A stretch of 64,000 bases of DNA from Lysobacter arvi (GTDB taxonomy: Bacteria; Pseudomonadota; Gammaproteobacteria; Xanthomonadales; Xanthomonadaceae). Under the pieces are notes generated by a model, which saw only the letters and a list, made by a program, of their open reading frames with translations, was not told the origin of the DNA and searched no databases. The DNA lies in the NCBI GenBank assembly GCA_031216755.1, contig JARUHG010000001.1, positions 372,001 to 436,000 on the forward strand, written 5' to 3'. Shown here piece by piece: positions 45,320 through 53,928 of this stretch (positions within the stretch are counted from its first letter, which is position 1; the number at the start of each line of letters is the position of its first letter). Position numbers and translations under genes: made by a program.

Positions 45320-48300
45320 TCAGGCGTGCCCGGATTCCTGCTTGCGCTCGCCTTCGGCCTGCGTCGTCGCGTGGACGTGCTCGGCCGCGGCCTCGGCCGG
45401 CGAAAGCTCGGCTTCTTCTGCGGCGATCACGGTGTCGGACGTCGCGGCTTCATCGGCCTGCGCCTCACCGGCAACCGACGCGTCCACCGGGGCGCGGATC
45501 GGCGTCGTGTCGGCGGCGGACGGCGCCCGCGTGTCGTGCGGCAGGGAGTCGAACAACCCGCCGGTGCGCGGCACGTCGCCGTTCGTGACGGCTGCCGCGG
45601 ACGGCGCCGGCGCCTGGGGACGCGAGTCGGTCACCTCGGCTTCGGCCTGCGTGTGCGGACGCGCATCTTCGGCCGGCGCGATCGGAGCCGGATCGATCAC
45701 CGCCGGTTCCTCGACCTTTTCCGGCGCGGGAACGGGCTCCGGCACCGCGACCGGTTGCTCCACGACCACCGCCGGTTCGGCCGGCAGGTCCTTCGTGGCA
45801 TCCGGTGCCGGGCTGGCGGCCGCGGTCGTCGTCGGCTGATCGGCCTTCGGCGCAACGGGTTCGCTCATCGCGGCGGTCGCCGTGGCGGCGACGGTGGCCA
45901 CGGCGGCCTGCGCGGGCGTCGCAACGGCCGGCTGCGGCGTAGGCGACGGGGTGACGCTTTGCGGAGCCGGCCTCGGCGCCGTTGCGGGTTCGTCGTCGAA
46001 ATCGAACTCCGGCTGCGAGCGCTGTGCAACGGAGCCCGGCGCAGCGCCGTGAGCTGCGTGCGCTTCCGTGGCGTCATCCTCGTCGTCGATGAGCGACGCG
46101 TCGTCGTGCTCGTCGTGCAGCTGCGCCTCGTCGTTCCCGGCGGCCGCTTCGCCGCCACCGCGACGGCGACGACGGCCACCGCGGCGACCGCGACGGCGGC
46201 GACTGCCGCCTTCGCCCGCGCCTTCGCCCTGCGAAGCGTCGGCGTTGGCGACGGTCTCGCCGTTCTGCGGGGCGGCGGCGGTTCCCGTGGCGTCCGAGGC
46301 GGCGGCGGTGACGGCTGCGGCGACAACGGCCGGCGCGACCATGGCGACGTCCGCTGCCGCAGCGGCCGGCGTTTCGACCTTGGCGATGTCGACCTTTACT
46401 TCGGCCTTCACTTCAGGCTTGGCCGGCGCAGGCTTGTTCTCGTTGCGCGGGGGGCGAGCCTCGACCGCCGACGACTGCGCGCGCTCGTCGGCCTGCGACT
46501 GCTGGGCCTGCGCCGGCGGCTGCTTCGGGGGCCTCGGCTGCTGCTGCTGTTGTTGCGGCTGCTTGGGCTGCTGCGGTTGCTTGGGCTGCTGCTTCTGCTG
46601 CTGCGCCTGCTGCGGCTGCTTCTCGCGGCGCTGCTCGTCGCGGCGCTGTTCCTCGCGGCGCGGCGGCTGCTCGTCACGACGACCGTCGCGACCCTGCTTC
46701 CCGTTGCGGCCGTCGCGACGCTGCCCATTGCGGTCGTTGCGTTCGTTGCGACCGCCACGGCCGTCCTGCGGACGCGCGGCCGGAGTGGGCTCGACCGCGA
46801 TCGGCGAGCTCGTGCCGCGGAAGAAACGCAGGATGCGCTCGACCACGCCGATCGAATGCGTCGGCGCGGCGACCGGCGCCGGAGCCGGGGCGGGAGCCGG
46901 CGCGGCGACCGGCTGTTCGCGCGGCTCGCGCAGCGGCGCGGGCTGGGCCGGCTTGACGTTGGTCACCGCCGGCGCGGCCGGGATGTTCAGGTGGGCCTTG
47001 GTCAGCGAATGCGTCGGCAGCTTGCGCGGGGTGCCGCGCTGGTAGCTGGGCTTGCTGGACTCCTCGCCCAACTCGTTCTCGCGGATGCGCGTGACTTCGT
47101 AATGCGGCGTGTGCAGCTGCTCGTCGGCGACGATGACGATCGGCGCGTCGTGGCGCTTCTCGATCTCGCTGAGCGCGCGGCGCTTCTCGTTGAGCAGGTA
47201 ATTGGCGATCTCGGTCGGGGCCTGCACCAGCACCTGGCCGGTGTTCTCCTTCATCGCGTGCTCTTCGGCCAGGCGCAGGATCGACAGCGACAGCGACTCG
47301 ACGCTGCGCATGCGGCCGTGGCCTTCGCAGCGCGGGCAGACCAGCTGGCTGGATTCGCCCAGGCTCGGGCGCAGGCGCTGGCGGCTCAGTTCGAGCAGGC
47401 CGAAGCGCGAGATGCGGCCGATCTGCACGCGCGCGCGGTCCTGCTTGAGCGCGTGCGCCAGGCGGTTCTCGACCTCGCGCTGGTGCTTGTTGGACGACAT
47501 GTCGATGAAGTCGATCACCACCAGGCCGCCCAGGTCGCGCAGGCGCATCTGGCGCGCGACTTCCTCGGCCGCCTCCAGATTGGTGTTGAACGCGGTCTCC
47601 TCGATGTCGCCGCCCTTGGTGGCGCGCGCCGAGTTCACGTCGATCGCGGTCAGCGCTTCGGTCTGGTCGATCACCAGCGCGCCGCCGGAGGGCAGGCGGA
47701 CTTCACGCTCGTAGGCGTTCTCGATCTGCGATTCGATCTGGAAGCGGTTGAACAGTGGCGTGTCGTCGGTGTAGTGCTTGAGCTTGCGCAGGTTGTGCGG
47801 CATCACCTGCTCGACGAAATCGCGCGCTTCGGCGTACATCTCCGGCGTGTCGACGAGGATCTCGCCGATGTCCGGGCGCATGTAGTCGCGCAGGGCGCGG
47901 ATGATCAGGCGGGATTCCTGGTAGATCAGGAACGGGCCGGGCTTGCTCAGCGCGGCCTCGGCGACCGACTTCCAGACCTGCAGCAGGTAGTCCAGGTCCC
48001 ACTGGAGTTCCTCGGCATCGCGGCCAACGCCGGCGGTGCGGATGATCACGCCCATGTCGTCGGGGATGTTCAGCGCATCCATCGCGCGCTTGAGCTCGGC
48101 GCGGTCCTCGCCCTCGATGCGGCGCGACACGCCGCCGGCGGTGGGCGAGTTGGGCATCAGCACCATGTAGCGGCCGGCCAGCGAGATGAACGTGGTCAGG
48201 GCCGCGCCCTTGTTGCCGCGTTCTTCCTTGTCGACCTGGACGACGATTTCCTGGCCTTCGCGCAGCAGTTCGCGCAGCCCGGCCTTGTTGTGGTCGACGC

Positions 48301-48541
48301 CGGCCTGGAAGTAATCGCGCGAGATTTCCTTCAGCGGCAGGAAGCCGTGGCGCTCGGCGCCGTACTCGACGAAGGCCGCTTCGAGGGAGGGTTCGAGCCG
48401 GGTGATGCGGCCCTTGTAGATGTTGGACTTCTTCTGTTCCTTGGCCGGCTGTTCGATGTCGATGTCGTACAGGGTCTGGCCGTCGACGATGGCAACGCGC
48501 AGTTCTTCCGCCTGCGTCGCGTTGATCAGCATTCGCTTCAT
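45320..48541 (-). CDS. rne: Ribonuclease E
   Basis: A 1073-residue endoribonuclease that starts mRNA decay and processes rRNA and tRNA. The catalytic half (1-515) has an S1 domain ([33 protein letters not shown]). The DNase I-like metal site comprises aspartates in TAIDVNS and VVIDFIDM, and the zinc link is CPRCEGHG. The C-terminal ~555 residues are low-complexity: Gln/Pro blocks, Glu/Ala/Pro stretches and an Arg-rich patch ([14 protein letters not shown]) likely to bind RNA. Degradosome-binding motifs are not obvious. The start [10 protein letters not shown] is the same as in E. coli. It is divergent from rluC, as in E. coli. Confidence 0.96.
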   Translation of the reverse strand: MKRMLINATQAEELRVAIVDGQTLYDIDIEQPAKEQKKSNIYKGRITRLEPSLEAAFVEYGAERHGFLPLKEISRDYFQAGVDHNKAGLRELLREGQEIVVQVDKEERGNKGAALTTFISLAGRYMVLMPNSPTAGGVSRRIEGEDRAELKRAMDALNIPDDMGVIIRTAGVGRDAEELQWDLDYLLQVWKSVAEAALSKPGPFLIYQESRLIIRALRDYMRPDIGEILVDTPEMYAEARDFVEQVMPHNLRKLKHYTDDTPLFNRFQIESQIENAYEREVRLPSGGALVIDQTEALTAIDVNSARATKGGDIEETAFNTNLEAAEEVARQMRLRDLGGLVVIDFIDMSSNKHQREVENRLAHALKQDRARVQIGRISRFGLLELSRQRLRPSLGESSQLVCPRCEGHGRMRSVESLSLSILRLAEEHAMKENTGQVLVQAPTEIANYLLNEKRRALSEIEKRHDAPIVIVADEQLHTPHYEVTRIRENELGEESSKPSYQRGTPRKLPTHSLTKAHLNIPAAPAVTNVKPAQPAPLREPREQPVAAPAPAPAPAPVAAPTHSIGVVERILRFFRGTSSPIAVEPTPAARPQDGRGGRNERNDRNGQRRDGRNGKQGRDGRRDEQPPRREEQRRDEQRREKQPQQAQQQKQQPKQPQQPKQPQQQQQQPRPPKQPPAQAQQSQADERAQSSAVEARPPRNENKPAPAKPEVKAEVKVDIAKVETPAAAAADVAMVAPAVVAAAVTAAASDATGTAAAPQNGETVANADASQGEGAGEGGSRRRRGRRGGRRRRRGGGEAAAGNDEAQLHDEHDDASLIDDEDDATEAHAAHGAAPGSVAQRSQPEFDFDDEPATAPRPAPQSVTPSPTPQPAVATPAQAAVATVAATATAAMSEPVAPKADQPTTTAAASPAPDATKDLPAEPAVVVEQPVAVPEPVPAPEKVEEPAVIDPAPIAPAEDARPHTQAEAEVTDSRPQAPAPSAAAVTNGDVPRTGGLFDSLPHDTRAPSAADTTPIRAPVDASVAGEAQADEAATSDTVIAAEEAELSPAEAAAEHVHATTQAEGERKQESGHA

Positions 48542-48982
48542 TGTTGCGTTCCTCGCGCGCTCCTGCGCGTGGTCGGCGCAGGACGCATGCGTCCTGCAGC
48601 CGCGGAACGCCGTGGGGCGTTTCGCCTCTGGATACCGCAAGCCGCGCGCCGGTCGCATTGGATGCGGGGCCTGGCGCTGCGGCCTCAAGTTTTCCAGCGC
48701 TACGACACCACGGCACGCCGCGGGAGCGCTTAATTGTTTCTTCCGGACAGCTTAGGGACCGGCGGCACGAACGCCGCACGGGACGTGTTCATCACGGCCG
48801 GTTTGACCCGCGCCGGCGAGGTCGGGTTCCGCCGGGCCATCGCTGCTAACATGGCTGCCCCGGGGGCAGTGGCTAGGCGCGGACCGGAATCGCAGGAAAG
48901 GGCTTTCGGCCTTTGGAGTGCAACTTCCTGCGAAATCAAAACCTTATCTCGCGTCGCGAGTGTAACAGATAACCCCCGCAGG
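48542..48982. promoter_or_regulatory. rne/rluC divergent region with long rne leader
   Basis: These 441 bases separate the two starts and contain no convincing gene. A perfect palindrome with arms GCAGGACGCA/TGCGTCCTGC (48578-48597), flanked by CGGC and GCCG, would form a strong hairpin in the rne mRNA about 37 bases before its start codon. E. coli rne also has a long structured leader through which RNase E controls its own level. No clear -10/-35 was fixed. Confidence 0.5.
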
Positions 48983-49981
48983 ATGACCCATTCAGATCCC
49001 AACGACAGGCCGGGCAGGACCGGTCCGGCGCCGCGTCCGGCAAACGATGCCGGCCAGGTCCGCACGGTCCGCGTGCCCGACGATCGCGCCGGGCAGCGCC
49101 TGGACAACTTCCTGCTGGGCCAGCTGAAAGGCGCCCCGCGCTCGCTGGTCTACAAGCTCGTGCGTTCGGGGCAGGTGCGCGTGAACGGCGGCCGCGCCAA
49201 GGCCGAACGCAAGCTCGAGGGCGGGGACGAGGTGCGCATCCCGCCGGTCCGCCTGGGCGAGACCGGCGAGCGCCCGGCGCCGCCGAAGGGACTGCTCGAT
49301 GCGCTGGAAGCGGCGATCGTTTTCGAGGACGCGCGCCTGCTGGCGCTCAACAAGCCGTCGGGGCTCGCCAGCCACGGCGGCAGCGGGATCAGCCACGGGG
49401 CCATCGAGTCGCTTCGCGCGCTGCGGCCGGGGCAGACGCTGGAACTGGTGCACCGCCTCGACCGCGACACCTCGGGCCTGCTCATCGTCGCGAAGAAGCG
49501 TTCGGCACTGACCGAACTGCAGGCGCTGATGCGCGAGGACGGCGGCATTTCCAAGCGCTACCTGGCGCTGCTCACCGGCCGCATGCCAGACGGCGTGATG
49601 ACGGTGGACGCCCCGCTGCACATCGGCCTGCGCCAGGGCGGCGAACGGCACGTGCAGGTGAACCCCGCCGGCAAGCCGTCCCTGAGCCACTTCAAGGTGC
49701 TCGAGCGCCGCGGCGGCCAGTCCTACTGCGAGGTGCGCATCGAGACCGGCCGGACCCATCAGATCCGCGTCCACGCGCAACACATCGGCCATCCGGTGGC
49801 GGGCGACGACAAATACGGCGAACCCGATGCGAACAGGCGCCTGCGCGACCAGGCCGGCCTGAAGCGGCTGTTCCTTCACGCCTCCACGCTGGAATTCGCG
49901 CTCGACGACGGCAGGACGCCGTACCTGCTCAACGCGCCGCTCGCGCCGGAGCTGATCGACGTGCTCGACCGCCTGGCGTGA
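48983..49981 (+). CDS. rluC: 23S rRNA pseudouridine synthase RluC
   Basis: A 332-residue RluA-family pseudouridine synthase with an N-terminal S4 RNA-binding domain (RAGQRLDNFLLGQLKGAPRSLVYKLVRSGQVRVNGGR). The catalytic aspartate is D160 in ELVHRLDRDTSGLLIVAKK, and RTHQIRVHAQHIGHPVAGDDKYGE is a further family motif. The divergent position opposite rne is the conserved RluC context and supports this over RluD. The AGG before the ATG is too close to act as a Shine-Dalgarno, so initiation may be unusual. Confidence 0.92.
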   Translation: MTHSDPNDRPGRTGPAPRPANDAGQVRTVRVPDDRAGQRLDNFLLGQLKGAPRSLVYKLVRSGQVRVNGGRAKAERKLEGGDEVRIPPVRLGETGERPAPPKGLLDALEAAIVFEDARLLALNKPSGLASHGGSGISHGAIESLRALRPGQTLELVHRLDRDTSGLLIVAKKRSALTELQALMREDGGISKRYLALLTGRMPDGVMTVDAPLHIGLRQGGERHVQVNPAGKPSLSHFKVLERRGGQSYCEVRIETGRTHQIRVHAQHIGHPVAGDDKYGEPDANRRLRDQAGLKRLFLHASTLEFALDDGRTPYLLNAPLAPELIDVLDRLA

Positions 49982-49984
49982 TTC

Positions 49985-50401
49985 TCAGCCGCCGCGCCGA
50001 CGCTTCTCGTCCAGCACGAAGCACGACTGCGGGCGCTCGACCGGCGGATTGAAGTTCACCGGGACCTGCAGCCGGGAGGGCTGCGGTTTGCCATCGCGGG
50101 TCGCGGGCTTGAACACCCACGTCCGCACGCCTTCCTTCGCGGCCTGGTCCAGCGCGGCCACGCCGCTGCTGCGGAACACGTCGACCGCGCTGGGCTTGCC
50201 GTCCACGCCGACCGTCATCGCCAGGACCACCTGGCCGCCGATGTCGTCGCAGGCGAGTTCTTCCGGATACCCCGGCGGCGGGGTGTCCACGGCGAGCAGT
50301 TCGGTCGTGGGAACCGGCGGCGGGGGCGGCTGCGGCTGGCACGCGGCCACCGAAAGAGCAAAGACGGCGAGCAACGCGATGCGGATGCGGGGGAAGTCCA
50401 T
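49985..50401 (-). CDS. TonB-family lipoprotein
   Basis: A 138-residue lipoprotein (lipobox VAAC, cysteine about 21). A short Pro-rich linker is followed by a TonB C-terminal-like domain (GYPEELACDDIGGQVVLAMTVGVDGKPSAVDVFRSSGVAALDQAAKEGVRTWVFKPATRDGKPQPSRLQVPVNF). Two extra cysteines could form a disulfide. Being lipid-anchored rather than spanning the inner membrane, it is not a standard energy transducer. Stops are 3 bases apart from the convergent rluC. Confidence 0.8.
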   Translation of the reverse strand: MDFPRIRIALLAVFALSVAACQPQPPPPPVPTTELLAVDTPPPGYPEELACDDIGGQVVLAMTVGVDGKPSAVDVFRSSGVAALDQAAKEGVRTWVFKPATRDGKPQPSRLQVPVNFNPPVERPQSCFVLDEKRRRGG

Positions 50402-50424
50402 GGAAGCGGCCTCGGACGGAAAGG

Positions 50425-50766
50425 TCAGGCGACCAGGGCTTGGGCCTTGGCGGCGCAGATGAAGTCGTTCTCGCTCAGGCCGCCGACGTCATGCGTGGAG
50501 TAACGCACGACGCAGCGGTCGTAATGCACGCCCAGGTCCGGATGATGGTCCTCGCGATGGGCCATGAAGGCGAGGGCGTTCACGAACGCCATCGTCTCGT
50601 AGTAGTTGCCGAAGCGGAACGTCCGGACGATCGCGTGTCCGTCCTCGACCACCTCCCAGCCCGGGATCTGCGGCATCAGTTCGCGCACGCGCGCCTCGCT
50701 CAGGCGGTGCTCGGTGCCGCGGCGCGCGATGCAATGGGCCTGGGCGAGCGGGATGAGATCGTTCAC
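50425..50766 (-). CDS. phhB: 4a-hydroxytetrahydrobiopterin dehydratase
   Basis: A 113-residue pterin-4a-carbinolamine dehydratase that regenerates the tetrahydrobiopterin-type cofactor of aromatic amino acid hydroxylases. The active site is [41 protein letters not shown] is the start, 9 bases after AAGGAG; no ATG fits as well. No phenylalanine hydroxylase lies nearby. A transcriptional-coactivator role, as in DCoH, is not supported. Confidence 0.92.
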   Translation of the reverse strand: MNDLIPLAQAHCIARRGTEHRLSEARVRELMPQIPGWEVVEDGHAIVRTFRFGNYYETMAFVNALAFMAHREDHHPDLGVHYDRCVVRYSTHDVGGLSENDFICAAKAQALVA

Positions 50767-50870
50767 GGAACGGGGCTCCTTGCGGGCGATCGACGTATCA
50801 GCCGACTGAATGGAACGCATCGTCGGCCATCGCAGGTGACGGCCGCGCCATCTGAATGCGTGGACCCCGG

Positions 50871-50876
50871 TAGAAT
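50871..50876 (+). promoter_or_regulatory. Candidate -10 element (TAGAAT) of a leaderless nfuA transcript
   Basis: TAGAAT ends 6 bases before the nfuA ATG, in the sequence CCCCGGTAGAATACCGCC, nearly the same context as at uup (CACCCGGTAGAATCCCCCC). No Shine-Dalgarno is present. Confidence 0.5.
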
Positions 50877-50882
50877 ACCGCC

Positions 50883-51482
50883 ATGATCAATATTTCCGAA
50901 TCCGCCCAGCGCCATTTCCGCAAGCTGATCGAACGCGAGTCCCTGCCGGGATTGGGCGTTCGCCTGGCGGCGGTGCATGCCGGCACGCCGCGTGCGGACG
51001 TGCGGCTGGAGTTCGCCGAGCCCGGCGATCTGCAGGGCGACGAGTGGGCGGTGGACTGCGACGGCTTCACCATCTGGCTCGATGCGCCCAGCGTGAAGTT
51101 CCTCGACGGCGCGCAGATCGATTACGAAACCCAGACCACCGGTGGCCAGCTGCAGATCCGTGCCCCGAAGATCAAGGGCGAGGCGCCGGCCGAATCGGCA
51201 TCGCTCGTCGAGCGCGTGCACTGGATCGTCGAACAGGAAATCAATCCGCAGCTCGCCTCGCATCGCGGGCACGTGTCGGTGCAGGAAGTCACTGCCGAGG
51301 GCGTCGTGGTGCTGCGCTTCGGCGGCGGTTGCCACGGCTGCGGCATGGCCGACGTGACGCTGAAGCAGGGCATCGAGAAGACGCTGTTGAGCAAGGTGCC
51401 CGGTGTCACCGCGGTTCGCGACGCGACCGATCACGAGACCGGCGACGCGCCGTACATCCGACGGGACGGCGCCGCCCAGTAG
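50883..51482 (+). CDS. nfuA: Fe-S biogenesis protein NfuA
   Basis: A 199-residue carrier for [4Fe-4S] clusters. The N-terminal half is a degenerate A-type (IscA-like) domain ([41 protein letters not shown]) without the A-type cysteines. The C-terminal Nfu domain carries the cluster cysteines C150-x-x-C153 in [17 protein letters not shown]. It is used under oxidative stress or iron limitation to mature lipoate synthase and aconitase in relatives. It may be read from a leaderless message. Confidence 0.95.
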   Translation: MINISESAQRHFRKLIERESLPGLGVRLAAVHAGTPRADVRLEFAEPGDLQGDEWAVDCDGFTIWLDAPSVKFLDGAQIDYETQTTGGQLQIRAPKIKGEAPAESASLVERVHWIVEQEINPQLASHRGHVSVQEVTAEGVVVLRFGGGCHGCGMADVTLKQGIEKTLLSKVPGVTAVRDATDHETGDAPYIRRDGAAQ

Positions 51483-51734
51483 AGTCTGCCGACGCATCGG
51501 CGTACCCTGCGCCGGCGCTGCCCGCAGGGCCAAGGACGAGTGAGGCAATCCATGCCGATACAGGACCGAGCGATGACGCAGCCCTGGCGCCCGACCGCAT
51601 CGCTCGGCGAGCACGGCGCAGCTCGATCCGGTATTGACCGGGGCGCCTCGCCGCGCAACGCCGGCGCCTGGCGTCCATGGAATGACCCGGCGCACGCGGG
51701 CGCCTCGTGCGACCGTCGGGAACCGGCGATCTAA

Positions 51735-53522
51735 ATGTTCTCCGCCGCCGATCTCATCCACGCACTGCAACGACGGCTGCAGCTCGTCGCACCGCACTTG
51801 CGGCGCAAGCCGGGCGAGTTCCCGCCGGGCTGGCAGGCGTGGTTCGACGGCATGGCGCGGCAGGTGGGAGCCGTGCGCGGCGCGACGGTGGACGCCATCA
51901 TCGCGGTCTTCCTGCAACGCCCGCTTGCCGAGCGCCCGCGCCGGACGCGCGACCTCACCCGGTGGCAGGCGTTCACCACGCTCATGCGGCAGGACTGGTC
52001 GCGCGAGACCGACCGCTGGGACAAGTACGATCGCCGGACGCACTGGTTCGCCGCGACGTTCACGATCTTCTGGCACGTCTTCTTCAGCGCGCTGCTGCTG
52101 TACCTGATGTACCTGCGTTTCATGGCGGTCAGCGCGCCGGCGCCGCAGGGCGAAGACGTGACGATGATCGAGTACATCGGCACTGGCACGCCGAAGGAAC
52201 CCGGCGGCGGCGCCGCCGAACCCACCGAGCAGGTGGACGCCGCGCCTGCGCCCGCGCAGCCAGCGCCATCGGAGCCGGCCGCGGCCGCATCGCCGGCACC
52301 GCAACTGGCGTCGGTGCCCGAGCCCGCATTGCCGACGCCCACGATCGAAGCACCGCTGCCGGACGTCGCGCAACGCGACGTGCCGGAACCGCAACTTCCG
52401 CCGCCGACGCCGCCGCCGGTCGAGCAGCCCGTTACGGTGAGCGAGCCCGTGCCGAACGTGCCGGAAGTCTTCGTGCTGCCGCCGACGCGTCGCGCGCCGC
52501 CGCAGCCCACGCTCGCCGCGCCCGAACTGCGAACCCCGGTGCCGCAAGTGCGTACCACGGAGGTCGCCGAACCGGTCCAGCCAACGCGTCCGGAGATCGC
52601 GCCGCGCGAGATCGCCGTGCCGACCATCGAGCAGCGCACGCGCGAGATCACCATGCGCGAGGTGCCGGTGCCGACGCCGCGCGTTCCGTTGCCGACGCTC
52701 CCCGAACCGGGCGTTCCGACGCCACAGGTTCGCGCGGCCGAACCGACCGTGCGCACGCGCGACGTGCCCACGCCGCCGACGCCTGCGACTACGCCGGCGA
52801 CAACGCCGGCGGCCGCCCCTCCCGCGCCTTCCAGCAGTGCGGCCGCGACCGCGCCTGCCTCTTCGCCGACGGCTTCGACCGCGCCGTCGAGCACGCCGTC
52901 GACGGCCCCGTCGAATGCACCGGCCGCAACGTCGGCACCGACGACGGCCGCGCCGGGCACGGCACCGGCCGCGACCGGGCAAGGTACGCAGCCGGCCACC
53001 GCCGGTGCCGGACCCAGTCCGACGCCGGCGCCGGGCACCTGGTCCACGCCGCGCCGCGGCGACGATTGGGGCGACAGCACGCGCAACGCGCCGGGCGGCC
53101 AGCGCGGCCTCACGCCGGGCCTCTACAACAGCGACGGCAGCCTGCGCGTACCCGAGCCCACGGGATCGGCATCTCCCAACCAGCCGCCCGGCGCGATCAC
53201 GCAGGAAATCCGCGACCTCGATCGTTCCGGCACCTGGCTCAAGCGCAAGCCGACGGACTTCGAGCCGACGTCGTTCGACAAGTACTGGGTGCCGGACGAA
53301 ACCCTGCTCGCCGAGTGGGTGCGCAAGGGCATCCAGAAGGTGACGATCCCGATCCCCGGCACGAACAAGCGCATCGAGTGCGTGGTGTCGATGCTCGGCC
53401 TCGGCGGCGGTTGCGGATTGAGCGATCCGAACTTGAACGATCAGCCGGCCGAAGCGCGTCCCCCGCCGGACATTCCGTTCAAGCCCGCACTGCAGGAAGA
53501 CAACGGCAGCATCAAGCCGTAA
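51735..53522 (+). CDS. Transmembrane repetitive protein, TonB-like topology
   Basis: A 595-residue protein of a family annotated in xanthomonads as transmembrane repetitive protein. It has an N-terminal basic cytoplasmic domain (1-103), one membrane segment (about 104-131), a ~330-residue Pro/Ala/Thr-rich spacer and a C-terminal conserved domain (about 480-595). The spacer contains imperfect repeats of the form (V/L)P(T/E)P...RTRDVPTP. The C-domain has two cysteines (RIECVVSMLGLGGGCGLSDP). The layout copies TonB (anchor, Pro-rich periplasmic span, globular end), but the end domain lacks the TonB signature. The function is unknown. It lies 252 bases after nfuA in the same direction. Confidence 0.8.
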   Translation: MFSAADLIHALQRRLQLVAPHLRRKPGEFPPGWQAWFDGMARQVGAVRGATVDAIIAVFLQRPLAERPRRTRDLTRWQAFTTLMRQDWSRETDRWDKYDRRTHWFAATFTIFWHVFFSALLLYLMYLRFMAVSAPAPQGEDVTMIEYIGTGTPKEPGGGAAEPTEQVDAAPAPAQPAPSEPAAAASPAPQLASVPEPALPTPTIEAPLPDVAQRDVPEPQLPPPTPPPVEQPVTVSEPVPNVPEVFVLPPTRRAPPQPTLAAPELRTPVPQVRTTEVAEPVQPTRPEIAPREIAVPTIEQRTREITMREVPVPTPRVPLPTLPEPGVPTPQVRAAEPTVRTRDVPTPPTPATTPATTPAAAPPAPSSSAAATAPASSPTASTAPSSTPSTAPSNAPAATSAPTTAAPGTAPAATGQGTQPATAGAGPSPTPAPGTWSTPRRGDDWGDSTRNAPGGQRGLTPGLYNSDGSLRVPEPTGSASPNQPPGAITQEIRDLDRSGTWLKRKPTDFEPTSFDKYWVPDETLLAEWVRKGIQKVTIPIPGTNKRIECVVSMLGLGGGCGLSDPNLNDQPAEARPPPDIPFKPALQEDNGSIKP

Positions 53523-53632
53523 CGCGGCGCAGCGTCGCGCATTCAGCGCGCGCGGCATCCCGCGATGTCACGCGTTCGTCACCGACCGGCGCGTCCGCGT
53601 CCACGCAAACCTCACCGGAAACAATTTCGCCG

Positions 53633-53648
53633 ACGGAAAGTTTTCCGT
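53633..53648. promoter_or_regulatory. Candidate activator-binding inverted repeat upstream of the BON gene
   Basis: ACGGAAA-GT-TTTCCGT is a perfect inverted repeat with 7-base arms, centred about 50 bases before the -24 element. A related half, GGAAACAATTTC, lies at 53617-53628. The extended repeat could also form a hairpin after the upstream gene. Confidence 0.4.
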
Positions 53649-53688
53649 CCGGCGGCGCGTGCGCGCTCGTTCCTGGCGCGATGCACGC

Positions 53689-53704
53689 TGGCATGTGTCT
53701 TGCG
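53689..53704 (+). promoter_or_regulatory. Candidate sigma-54 (-24/-12) promoter of the BON-domain gene
   Basis: TGGCATG-TGTC-TTGCG has the GG-N10-GC spacing of RpoN promoters and differs from TGGCACG-N4-TTGCW at two places. Transcription would begin near 53715, giving a leader of about 214 bases. A sigma-54 activator gene lies 1.7 kb downstream. Confidence 0.55.
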
Positions 53705-53928
53705 GAACGCTTTCGTATCGACCTGCGATCGCACTCCCACGCATGAACGCATTCCCCGACGCGCGTTTTTTGTTACGCCGTGGCTGAACGATGACCGCGC
53801 GGTCTTTACATCCCACGCGGCACAGTCCGCCTGCGAGCGCTTGCCGCATTCGCGCGCGATCCGCGCCGCACGCGACGGATCGAAGGCAGGCATCCAGACG
53901 TTGCACACATCAACAGGAGGGTAGTCCA

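Larger units (their letters stand above)
53523..53928. other. 406-base non-coding leader of the BON-domain gene
   Basis: No believable gene is present. The region holds two GGAAA-type inverted repeats (53617-53628 and 53633-53648), a sigma-54-like promoter (53689-53704) and then about 210 bases of predicted untranslated leader that ends in AGGAGG before the GTG start. The leader includes a T7-containing stretch (CGCGTTTTTTGTTACG near 53770). Confidence 0.5.

Noticed and set aside
45326..48733. A very long open frame on the plus strand opposite rne (over 1100 codons)
   Set aside because: It is antisense to a well-supported ribonuclease E gene and reflects the lack of stop codons in GC-rich DNA. 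Its translation is Arg/Leu-rich with no domain.
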